Positions 12,001-24,797 of a stretch of 64,000 bases of DNA are shown piece by piece. The stretch is taken from the NCBI GenBank assembly GCA_037389465.1, contig JAZARR010000250.1, forward strand, positions 1,612,001 through 1,676,000. The letters are read 5' to 3'. The position numbers and the translations under genes were made by a program. The notes under the pieces were generated by a model. That model saw only the letters and a program-made list of their open reading frames with translations, searched no databases and was not told the origin of the DNA. Numbering within the stretch: the first letter of the stretch is position 1; each line of letters begins with the position of its first letter. Origin of the DNA: Baylisascaris procyonis. Taxonomy: Eukaryota; Nematoda; Chromadorea; Rhabditida; Ascarididae.

Positions 12001-14449
12001 GTAATAATTGTTGTGTAAGGGTGAGTAGCATTACTTTCATGTTTATAACTTGATGCGGTTGTTTTTCTTTTTTTGCATTTTCTGTTAGTATTTTTATGGA
12101 GAGGTTTTGACTAGGATTTTTTCATCAATATTTCGATTATTTCTTTTCTTCGAAATGAAGTGTTATTTAGAATTCATCGTTTTAAAATAGCCGTTATTAT
12201 TATATTTAAGTTTCTCATTATTTGCATACTCTTATAATATTAATATGAACGATACTATTAATTATAAATATTTCTATATGAATTTTGCATATTACTTTCT
12301 TTATAATAAAATTTTCGCCACATAATATCTAAGATAAGATTTTGGCGCATTTGGCAGCATAGCAATAAGGATCTAAAATATTGCTAGAGTAATCTGAAAT
12401 ATTTGGAAGAAGTAGATGTTTGCAACCATATTTAAGGAATCTATCTATTACTTGCGGTCATTGAAAATAATTTTCTTTTTTTTTTATAAATGAAACAATC
12501 CAATCTAAATGTGGAATTAAATAAAAATAATACACATGAATTTCATATCTATAGAGTTGGTGGGAATTGTTTGCGTATAATATTCAAGCCAAAAATTTCT
12601 CATTTAACTTTAATTTCAAATTTAATTTTCTCTCGCTTCCGAATGGTTTTTTTTTTGTTGAATATGATTTGCATAATGCATAATATTGTTGTTTCAAGCA
12701 GAAGTTTGGCTATGAAGCCTCAGAATGCGAGTTTTTCGTCATTTAGCTAAAGAGTTCTTGAATCTTAAGGGTCTCTGAAGTGGATTCCGGAATTTGAGCT
12801 CTGGAGGGGATTCATCTATTTTCGCATAGAAAAGGTGAATCGGAAAGGAAGGAAAGGAAGTCAAGAAATATCCTTATTTAGAAATAATGGACTACCGAAT
12901 TATCCCAAAAAATACCGTATTATAAAATGCACTTGTTTCAATCATGCGTGTTCCATAATCGAGGGGCAATCTCTACTCTAGCGGATATAACCGTTTCCGG
13001 TTTCGGAAACAACAACACTTACAAGAATAATCTAACTTTAAAACTAACGAAAAATGACGTCATAGTCGATTGTATTTTTTTGTTGAATAAGCATCGTTTC
13101 ATGCTTCTTCTTTTGCTCTATTCTCATAATTATTTTGGCTAGTTTCATTTGTTGAAGCTGCAAAAGTGTATTCAACATCTGTCAGTAGCAAAAGTATCAC
13201 TCATTTCTTGTTTCTAAGGATGGACCATCTCTTGAAGTACAACCTTGAAGAATTTAATACTGTTTTGAGGTACAATTATGAACCTTTAGACCTCGTTTGC
13301 ATTTCTTGGCCGTTCTTCTCTTCAAGTGAGGATCCCATAATGGTGACTTTTATAAGATGGAGAGATGGGTGGGTGGGGGGGGGGGAGGACAGGATGGGAG
13401 GGGGAATGTTGAAGGAAGACTTTATTGATCAAATTCCCTTACAAGATATTTTCAACTATTTACATATTTTTAAGTTGTATTTGTTGGTGAGAGCATATAA
13501 TCGAGCCTTATCGTTAGTATGCACATAGTTTATCAATAGGTATGTATAGTTAAGTTTATCAATGGTATAGTTATTCCTTTCGGCTCGCTTCATTGTGTTT
13601 CGTCTCTAATTCAAGTTGCACGTTGCTTAACTATTTTGAATTCATCATTGATATAGAAGGCAACGAAGTGATATTAGCAGCATAGATTGTAAAATTTTTA
13701 TTTGTGCTTATTTGAAGCGATTCGTTAAGAGCTTCATGAAGGTTATGTATACTTTGAAATGATATTGCCAGGGTACTTCATGTAATGAAGGATAGAAAGT
13801 TGTTAACATTGATATTATCAGCTATCAGCTATTAATGAAAAACCTTTTTTTCCAAACTTTTTTCCATCATTCCGTCGAATTTCTGAAGTTTCATCTATTT
13901 CAAGTTTTATGATTTTTGCTAATAGGGTTTTGTTCGTTGTGATTAATCTCAGTTTAAATTAGAGTTTCCAAAAACTATCTAACGATCAAAAACGATTGAA
14001 TAAACCAAGCTGGAACGAGAATGAACTTAAGACCTTTAAAGTTTTGATGTTTTTTCCACTGAAAGAAATGCTCAATGGTAATAAACAAGAAAAGCCGTTA
14101 GGGAGTAAGAATATTGTAGAGAGACATTTACACTCAGCATTAATGACCCGTTGAACTTTGCATCGTTTTGCACTTTATTGTGACAGCCTTGAAATGAATC
14201 TTAAGGATACGTCGTCTCTTTTAATATGTGTCTTGTGATCCGAGTGCAAATATTTATTGACGCATCTTCGAGGGTCACTAATTAAATCAACATTGACGTG
14301 GGTTTATTCTCTGATCACTTGATTTACCTATGTAGGTGAGTTGATTAATTTTTATTTTAATTGCACTTTTAATAAATTAAGAAGTTTTTTTGTTCAAATA
14401 GGATTGATGTGCTGCGCAAAGGTTGTTCATGGTCAATTACCACTTGCGA

Positions 14450-14453
<4 letters not shown>

Positions 14454-14527
<74 letters not shown>
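14454..14527. repeat. (AT)n microsatellite
   Basis: About 74 bp of pure AT dinucleotide repeat. The long IYIY open frames that cross it come from the repeat. Confidence 0.97.
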
Positions 14528-14529
<2 letters not shown>

Positions 14530-15299
14530 CCACATATTTATTGCATAATATGCGTATTTACATAGACGAGAACTTGGAAACAACTAGATTGGGAGGGGGA
14601 CTCTAGCGCCGAGATTACTGTAGGTCTTCTGTAACTGATGGATGAAAAGAATGCGTTAATTTCCCTCTTGTGGCTTATTAAATAGTTTTTTTTTCTAATT
14701 GCCAGAAACAGGTTGATTGAAACGAGAGATAACCTTGGAAATTGTAGAAATCTATCAAGCAATCAAGCGTTTTTTTTTTCTCGCGAAAATAAAATTGTTT
14801 TATTTCTAAAAAGTTGACGGATAAGTTGAATTAGTCGTGTCGTCATGTTTCCTTTTTTTGGGGTTCTTCGCTGTTTTCACTCTCTATCCATGCGGTTCGC
14901 TGTTTTCGCCCTTTATCTATGCGGAAAAAAGTTCTACGTTTTACTATCGTAAAGGTTGAAAGAAGTTATAAATTATTAGCAATATTATAGATGAAGATTG
15001 TACATTATGTAAATTTCAAAGATTGTGAGTGATTTAAGGATTAGAAGATTATTGACTTAATTCATTTTCATTTATCTATTTGCTATATTCTATTCATATT
15101 TCAAAATTATGAATATTATCGCCGTATAAACGTCGTTGTTTTTCTACATTATTCTCTTTATTTATATTTTTCGTTATCTTTTCCTATTGATATATCAGTG
15201 AACGTTAAATATAGATTTCATTCGTTTGGTAATGATTGAGACAGATTTCATTCTTTCACCTTTTTTTTCATCAAGTGAAAGCATTTCCTTGAAATCTTT

Positions 15300-15302
<3 letters not shown>

Positions 15303-15344
<42 letters not shown>

Positions 15345-15533
15345 TATATATATCAATATATCAATATATATCAAATATATATATATAATATATATATTTA
15401 TTTATATCAATTTATATATATATATATTTATTTATATATAATATATATATTTATTTATATCAAATATATATATATATATATCAAATATATATATATATAT
15501 ATATTTATTTATTTATTTATTTATTTATTTATT
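15303..15533. repeat. compound AT/ATTT microsatellite
   Basis: A run of about 230 bp made of (AT)n blocks interrupted by TCAAATAT and TTTATT motifs, ending in a (ATTT)n tail at about 15504-15533. Confidence 0.95.
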
Positions 15534-18500
15534 GTTTAGGATTCTCATATTTAGTCAACCCTCAGATAGCGTCACTCTTATCTCCACTTACTATATGAAA
15601 GTTTCTTGGAAGGCAGGTAAGAATAGCCTACATTAAAGCTTATTTGTAGACTCTTGCATACGTGTTAAAGTAAACTAAACTGTTTGCGGAACATCTTTTC
15701 AACAGCTGTGATTACAAACACTCTATGCAATAATGATATGTGTACAGTTGTTGAGTGGTTTGTCCAAACAATTAATTGCATATGTCTCTGGGCGTTTGCC
15801 TGTCTTCTAGGGCATTTTCTTGCAATAGTGAATTCGGCTGATGCATTGTCTGTCTGTGTTTGTAGGTTTGTAGGTTTATTTGTGTGTTTGTTTGATCTCT
15901 ATTTCGCCCACTTAATTTTAATCAGTAGGTTTATAAAAGAGTGTGAATGGAATTTATTTGGTACAGTTTATTGTTTATGCGTTAGCCTTGTAATCAACAA
16001 TTTCGTTTGTCCTCATTCTTATTTTTATGAGTCATTTGAAAAGGTTTATAAATCTGCAAATCGAATTTGCTTAGCAATCAATCAATTGCGTCCAAAAAAC
16101 CGAATTTTTGATTACGGCTTTGTATGGTTGTTCTATTTCGGAGAAGAATGCATCACTAGACATTGTATTGCTGTTTTCTTGCATACTTCAACGTTTTTCC
16201 TGTTCGATTGAAAAGCGATAAACAGCATATTTTTGCTAGCATACGTTTAAAATATTTCACTGCTTTCCCATTCATTTAAAGAAATGCTTTATTATTTTCA
16301 ACAATTTTCATTGTTTTTTTCCAAAAATTTTTCCTTTTAGTATATCCACTAAACGTTGAATAGTTATCAGCCATCTTATGATAGTTGTATGGATTAATCC
16401 CCCTTTTTTTGGCGATTACAAAGCAAATTCGATTTGCAACTTCATGAAACCCCTAAATGATTCATCAAAACGAGAGGAGTAGTATCTACGAAATTGATGA
16501 TAAAAGGTTAACAACACCTAAACAATAGAGATTGTAGATCATAGATATGCATTTGCAAAGTCCATTGGCGACGTTTTGTTAGTTTTATGCTCCATGCATG
16601 TCTAGTATGTCTGTCTGTCGGTATGTCTGTCTGTCAATCCCAATCAGGGGAAACACAAATCCCAAAAACTTAAAATTTAGTCTATGTAATGAAATTAAAA
16701 GAAGATGATCTGCACTAGTTTTCATGTTGACTCAGACAATTCGAATGGAGCAACCATCGCTTAAAGGCGGTTGAAAATTTGCATGTGTTCTTCAAGTGGT
16801 CAGATCGCTTTCCACAACCAACAGTTTATCAAAAAAAAAACTAGGAAAGCGCGCCAGAGGACCTGTCTAGCACAATATGTGTTTTTATGGTTTCGTTCAC
16901 CGAATTAACCACTTTCATGAATTGTCATTAAGTAAGAAAATATGCTATATACGTTCAACCGATCCGATCGCTTGGGCAATTGTTCTATTGCAAAAGGTTT
17001 TGCAAAACGTTGCGATATTTCTTTATTTCTTTCAAAGGTTTAAAAATTTTTCTTTACCATTTCAAAGAATACTAAAAATATAGCAGTCAATATTTCATGC
17101 TATGTATTTTGCGAACAAATTTTTTTCAAAAAAAAAAAAGAGAAAAAAATTGAAATCGATTGCTGCTGAAATAGAATATTGTGACAAGACTGTTCATGCT
17201 TAGTGAGAGCAACTTTTAATTCTTTTTCTTTTAATTGCCAGCCGATTGAAACCGGTTTTCTTTGCATTGAAAAGATTTCGTTTCTCTAGTTTTCCGGTCT
17301 AAATTGGCATTTTCGTTTGCTCATTTTCCGATAACGAAATATTTCTTCAGTATAAAATGAATTCTTTTATATTTTATCAACATTTTTCCGCTTAATTTTC
17401 TAAGTTTTTTTTTGCAGCCAATAGTGTAAATTGTACTGCTTCAAATTTGCATATAAAATTTAACGTTGAAACTTATTAGAGAATCTCAGGTGGAACAATA
17501 AGCTTGAAAGTGAATTACATTCTAAGTTTTAGCTTTACCAATGAATTTTTATCAAGATGAAGCCAGAGGAATTGTAAATGAAATTCTTGGAGCGGTTGGA
17601 GTCGAAATCACCCTAAGGCTAATTTTTAGAGACAAATGGAGGAACAACATAGTTTATGAAAATAACTGAGAGGTACCTCGAATTTAAGTTTTTCTCGATA
17701 CTCAGTGCACTATATTTACTGAAGCAGAAGATCAATACTTCTATTCTTTATAATGCTTGAATAGGCTAATATGTTCACGAGGTGGTGAAGGGAAAGGAGG
17801 AAAAGAGATCGTATTGAATCGTTTTACTGTCTTACTCTTCATATTGTGTTCATTTATTTAAGTACTATTTACTCGCAAAGTGCAGTATTAATGTGGTCGA
17901 CTATATTTGCAGTAAATTACTGCGCGAAATTTGGCATTGTTTTTTTTTTTTTTTTAAGTGCGCACTTAGAAGAGTTTTTTTTTTTTAGATGTATGCACAA
18001 CTTTCATCGAAAGCACACGTATTGAGAAAATGAATCATATTTAGAGAGAGTTTTCTTTAATGGAGATTTCAATTCGCAAAGACTTCAATTCCTCTCGATG
18101 CGAGGGAGGGGAAAGAGACGACGGGGGCTATAATATATTCAAATAAACATGATAGCTAAGGTTTTTTGCAATCTCTTTTGTTATAAAAAAAAAAGAAAGA
18201 AAAAACACCAATCGACTTCAATTTTAATCTAAACTATTTTTAAAAAAAAGGGAAGAAAATATCACTCGTAATCATATGATATGAAGTTTATGCAATCGGA
18301 AGCACTAACACGGACTGTCTTATTGTTCGTCTAGGCGAATATTTCGACTTAATGCTTCCGACTTTGATCTCCTTAATAAAAGGATTTTATTTCATGCAAT
18401 TTTGCATCTTTTGAAATATGGAATATAGTTGTTAAGTTTCTTAAGTTATTATGCAAATATTGGAAATTTTTAGGTTTTTTTTTTCTTCAACATATCAATT

Positions 18501-19380
18501 CAATGCTATAGGTGGAATATGTTCGAGAGGTAGAGCACTAGAGATTCCTACGGGCATTTTGAATTTCATGTAACAAATATTATTATTGACTTCGTGTTAT
18601 AATTGTGAATTATTATAGGACATTATCCCGATAAGTTTCTTGCAAATATGGGGAATAGGAATTGAATTATTTTAAATTAAAATTAAATAGAATTAAATTA
18701 AATTAAATTATTTATCAATAAAGGCATTATGAGTATCTTTTGTGCAGTCTGATCATTTCCGCTTGAAGAGTTTCCACTTTTTTTAAAAAAAAAAATTTAT
18801 ATCATATGGAGTTCTATAATAATATTGTAGTTATTTTTGGCATTGCGAATAGGGTAACGATTGTTTTCTTCGATGGGTATCTTTTTATTGCTATTTTCCC
18901 ATTCTTGCAGAAGTGAAGTTTTATTTTTGATGTTTATACCGCAGTGATGATTAAAAGCTTATACTCTTGTATTACTCGTTACTAAGTTTATATTACTTAA
19001 AAGTTTATGTCCTACAGCTTTATCATTTAATCATCAGCTATTATCAATGTGATTACTTCATAACTAACGAAAAAATTTACTCTATGCAGAGGCAATTCCA
19101 CGACAATTCAATTTTTCTCTCAAAGTTTTTGCGTGAAATGACCTTATAAACAAATTTACTACTCTAATTTGCATAATAGGTGTTTTATATTACCTGTGCA
19201 TTACCTTAGGTTTATGGGCTTTCCACTTTCGTTAACAACTTAATGCTGGAACGGGTAGAAAATTTCTGGTTTGCAAACTGGTTTACTAATGTTGTCAGTT
19301 ATTTGTTTCGTCGTTTTCGTTTTTCCTGCAATTTATAACGTGCAATTGATGAAACATCTCATCTAAAATGATCACTTTAA

Positions 19381-19386
19381 TTTCAG
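19381..19386 (+). promoter_or_regulatory. acceptor just upstream of the start codon (possible trans-splice site)
   Basis: AATTTCAG ends at 19386, 17 bases before the chosen ATG at 19404. Many nematode mRNAs receive a spliced leader at such a site. A cis-spliced upstream exon is equally possible, because the frame stays open back to the acceptor. Confidence 0.45.
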
Positions 19387-19403
19387 GAATCTTCCGAGTG
19401 GAA

Positions 19404-22400
19404 ATGTTCAATGACGATATGCTGTACGAATCGGTATGCTATATTTGCTTTTTTGTGCTTTCTATGTTTACCTGTGTATTCCTCTTTTCTGCATAAATTA
19501 CAGTAGTTTTTCGCTTTTTTTGGCAAACAGAAAAATTGATTGTTGATCTACAGTAATCGTCGTAAATACAACCCCCCACCTTAGTGACATAGCATGAAGT
19601 AATGGTTGAAGGTTTTCTTTTTTTCTACTAGTTGTGGTTTACCACTTCGATATGTCTACGTGATGGCAAAGTCAAAATTTTAGAGGGGGGCGTTTTGTTG
19701 GCCAACCACAGGTGGGCGGTGCTGCCAGCCGCATATACGACGAACAGCTGTCTGTTTAGTTTTGTGCCAAAACCTGCTCATCTGACGTATTCAAGAGTCG
19801 TCTATTTCCGTCAACTAATACATATACGGAACGAATCTAATTCTCACTTTTAATCCGCATTGATCATCGACATTCAAATATTTTATCGATTTTATATTCC
19901 AAGTTCTGAAAAAAAAATTTTTTTCAAAAAATTCTACCAAAATATTTTCGATAATTTTGAATTTTTTAAGAAAAAATATCGATCATTTCTTTCATTTTCA
20001 CCTTTAAATAATCGATAGTTTGTATTGCCTATCTATATGAATTTGCATATTGCAATGAGCGAATACTATGAGAATTTTTTTCTTTGACTTTAGCAGTTGA
20101 AAATATTTTATTATAGTTTTTCGTAATGAGTGTTTTCTTCATTGCAAAAATTACGCTTCCAATATAACTGAGTTGAAGCATTGAGTAATTTTTGAAAAAT
20201 TTTTTAAATAACGTTTCAGTTTTTTTTTTTTTTTTGCTTTTATCGTTGCCTAATTTCGTTTATAGCGTTAAGGTGTTGATGCTTTCTTATTCATTCAACA
20301 ATCACAATAACCAATATCGATTTCTACATCTATACAACAATAAAATTCTTTTCATCAAAGATTTCGCCGATATTTTCTATAGCTTTTGCCTCATTTTCCC
20401 CCTTTTTTTGCTTGCTTATTTTCTTATTCCTTTTTGCGATCAAAAATTTGTCTGCTTTTATATATAAATCGCCGAACTTTAAACCACTAATTTATTTCTT
20501 GTTCAACTTACTTATTAAACGATCTTTTTCCACAGTATATTTATTGGTTTTATCTCAAAAAAATTTTCAGTTATCGTCTGCATCAGAAGCGAAAAGTGTC
20601 ATTGTCGAAGAGCAAGAAGAATCACTAAAAATTGCAATGGGTAATCGACCACCACCCGAAACATATAAACTTATCGTCGTTCTAATTTTTCTTATATTCG
20701 CTGCGTTCAGTAATTGGGCAGCTCTCGCCTATATTCATGACTTCGTTGGGAGGTATGTTTTCATTGAAATTTAAAAAATTTTTTTAAATGCTATTTTTAT
20801 TAATGTTTAACGATATATCCACGCTTTATTGAGGAGTTCTTGAACTCTCTAGTGCGACATTTATGTCTATTTATCCAAGTTTTTAAATCATATCGCTGTG
20901 TTGAATGTTTTATTTTAGTAGTCTATGTTTATTAGAATTATTTTCAACTTAATACCTGCAATACTTTTGCCTATAAATTGCCTAGATAATTATTAGCAAT
21001 TTTTTTACAATCGGTTATGCAATATTCGATCAAAATTTTCGATGGATTTTGATGTTTCTATGAATGTAGGATCGCTAAATATGGATTTTAATGTTTCTAT
21101 GAATATAAGATCGCTGAATCTTTGATAGCTATAAAATGAATCAATTTCGTTGATATAACTCTTATGATTTTTGAAATACATCGAATTAAAATTGAACTTT
21201 TCAAATTCTATAATTAAAAAGCCTTTCTTATTTTATTCGTAATTAACTTCGTTTATTTATTGTTTTTTTTTTCTTTTTTTGATCGTAAATTAACTAATAA
21301 AAAAATTTTATCTATGAGGATATGGCTTTTATCACGTATTTCACGTATTTTATCACGTATATCACGTATTTCTATTCTTTTCCGGTTAAGTGTGCTCATT
21401 AGAGGTTATTTGAATAACTAAACGTTTATTAATATTATGATTTTTGATATAATATTTTTCAAGACTGATATCTCACAGCGATAATTGGCTATATGGCTTT
21501 CATTCAATTATTGCTATCATTATCTATCGTTTTATTACGTAATTAATAGTTTTTTTTAAATTTTTATTCAGTAATTCGTTTTTCCATCGTCGTTACAATA
21601 ATTTTTTTTTTAAATTACCTCTTATTCTATTATTTTCATTGCTTTATCGATGTTATTTTTGAGAAGTAATGACAGTCGTACAAAATAAGCGAATATCCTA
21701 ATTGTTTTCTACTGTTTTTCTAGTTTTTCTAGTTTTTTTTTTTTCTTATAGTATGCATTATATCATTGTAATTATTCCCATAGGTAATATAATTTTTTTA
21801 GAAACTGATAATTATATATTTTATTGCTATCATTTTTTTTTTTTTTTTATAAATATAAATATTAAGTTTGCTTTCTTATTTATTTATTGTTTATTTAGTT
21901 GTTGTTTTAATACTAAATTTAACTCGAAAAGATTTTTTTCTAACGTTTGAGCAATTTTATTCAGTCATATTTTCGCTCTTTTTTGAGAGAGTTTTATGCG
22001 AACGAACACTTTGCCCTTATTGGCAATAAAGAGCGAATCATTGAGAAAATAATACATTTTAAGAAGGAATGAGAGAGATATATCATTCAAAAAAAGGATA
22101 GTCAATCATTTCCTGTTGTGCATTTAGGATTTATTTTTCATTAAATTTCCTCTTAATTCATAGTGAAAAACACATTCAAAAATATTGAAGATTATTGAAT
22201 TAAATTAAGTTTACATTCATATTTTCATGATTAGTGACTTTTTTTTGCTAGCTTTTTCTCTTCCTAATCCCCTAAGGCTATATCTTTATCTAGTATAATT
22301 TATGTCACTACAGTTGAGGTAAAAACTTTGCGAAATTTCATCGTCTTTTAATATATTTAAGTGCATCAGCAATTCAGCAATTGAAAAGCTTAATTTTTCC

Positions 22401-24742
22401 GCTGCAAACTTTTCAATAATTCGTAGAAATTATTAAAACTTTGTGCAATAATTGTTTGTTTTTTTTGGGGTGGAGGGGGGGGGGGGGGTGGGAGTGGAAT
22501 AAGGAATGGAGGAGGATCTAGTAAAAGCAGAAATTTTTAAAACTTAACGTTTGATTTTTTTTAAAAAGCCTTAGAAGTGACCACTCATTCGGCCATAAAT
22601 AAAAAAAAATAAGTGACCTAATATTCCTTCCACTATCCAGTTGCATAAAAATGAGCGCATTTACTGTTTAATCATTGCGAAGTATCTCTTTTTTTTTAAA
22701 TCTATGAGCTGTTTGTTGAAATATGAGAAAATATAATTAAATAAAATTTGAGAAAACGCAATATTTGAATTGAGAAAAAAAAAATCATCGATTTTTTTCT
22801 AAGCCATTTGTGGACTTTTTTTTCGAAAGTGAGAAGATAGTCTTTGTGTTTATATTTCTCGAATATGTTTGTACACCTGTTAGGTAACTTTAATTCGTGA
22901 GAAACGAAAACTCTAACGATTTGATCTATAGTTGAAAGCTAATTTCCATTTTTTTTTTTCAGTTATTTGAATTTAAAAGTGATTAAATTGAGGCAAATTG
23001 CCGATTTTCAAGCGTTGTAAATATAGTTTATATATAAAGAGACTTTTGGACTATATAGATCCTTAGTTGGCATATCTGTTTCTTTTCGAGCTTACAGAAA
23101 ATGGAATCATAGAAAAGAAAACATTGTGCGAACGTGGATAGCATAAATTCCCACTAACTTGGCATTGATTGATGCAGTCGGTTTGTTTGTGGTGAATTTG
23201 TTTGCTATTGGGATATCGATATCCATTATCGATTGTTTTTCACTTCAAGCTCACGTGTATCCGTCCTTCTGACGCATCGCTTTCATCGTTTTATTTATTG
23301 GCTTCATTAAGGGTTGGGGGGGGGGGGGGAAGAAGAGAGAAGGGGAGACGAGAGAAGCAGTAGAAGATAGGGAGAGAGGGAAACCATCCCCAACAAAAAT
23401 TTTCATACTGGTGGGCCCTTTTTCATTTCGAATTTAGCAAGAAATGTCGAAATTGATGCTTATAGAATCTATGACGTCACTTCCTTTACCGCTTTCTACA
23501 ACAATGATTTCGTTAATTTTTAGACACATTAGAAAGTTTGCGTTGATAAAATTTTTTCTATCGTCTTCGGAGAATTTTAGAGAGACGACAATTCGATTGA
23601 AAATTTAATGATGGTAAACTTTTACTATTATTGTAATCAGGTAGACTAAAGATTTACTTTTACCAACTAGTAAGAAAGGAGTACCCAAACGGCGTTTTGT
23701 TGCATAATTTTTTAATTTCAAATTAAATCCACTTGTGTTTAGACGCTCGCAATTATTAAGAGCAAGTAATATGCGATAGATTACAAACGAAGAATTCTCA
23801 CAACACTGGTTTCGTATAAAGAAATATTCCATTATATGAAGCGGTTGGTCACTGCTATCTATTTGCATTTATATCATCGCATTGTCGAGTTTCCTCTGTT
23901 GTTTTCATGTCATGTCTACGTATCGAAACGTACAAAGCCGATTTATTGAGTACATATCGGCATTGTACAATGAAATATCGACATTCCCTATTGAATTTCA
24001 TATGAGTGGATTGTTAGTGTTGTGTGTGGAGCATTTAAAAGTCACTATTGATTCAAAGCTTATTCACCTACCCAAACAGTGCTCGAGTTGATATATTTTA
24101 TATCAGTTTAGGGCATAAATAGGCAAATTGTATTTCCCACTCAATGAGAAAACAGACAACTATGCAGAATTTGAATTCACTAGCAGATATGTAAATTTTA
24201 AGAAGAACATGATCGCATTTAATTTTTTTTATTTACTAATTCTATAAGAAAGTAACGATGTGGCACCTATTTTGCCTATAAAACCTAAGCAAAAAGCGAG
24301 GAAAATATACTATGTACGAAGGAAGCACAAATTAGCAACTATATATTACATATAAGGGGACGTCTCATACCTGTAAGATTGCTTCGAGGAAAACACTATT
24401 TTCCCTTTGCAAATTACGTAATGGCATGAAATATATCGTCATATAAGGATGTTTTAAAAGTTGAACTGGAACAATTAAATATGCAAATTTTTTATTTTAT
24501 TTTAAATAAATCTTAAAAAAAGGACTGGAACTTTAATTTTATCATTGGGAATTTTCTATTTTTTGATACTCTCATATGAATCATTCGTAAGCGATGCACT
24601 TAACGTGTTGACTAATCTCTTGTTATAGATTTATGATGTATGCGTCATGTTTTCCGATATTTTTGCTAATTAAATGTACTTTTATTGCATTCTATGTAAA
24701 AAAATATTACCGGTGTATGATCGCCAGATTCTGTGACATTTT

Positions 24743-24797
<55 letters not shown>

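Larger units (their letters stand above)
9071..19386. other. AT-rich intergenic region, no gene recognised
   Basis: About 10 kb with no exon I can support. It holds poly-T and poly-A runs, poly-C at 9783-9797, a (TG)n run near 11664-11678, long AT repeats (separate entries) and a GC-richer stretch around 11680-11960 that could be regulatory. A 175-codon open frame at 15684-16211 is discussed among the rejected items. The promoter of the sphingomyelin synthase-type gene presumably lies toward the right end. Confidence 0.5.

Noticed and set aside
13166..13528. 120-codon frame crossing a poly-G tract
   Set aside because: No domain, splice partner or coding-like composition beyond the G-run.
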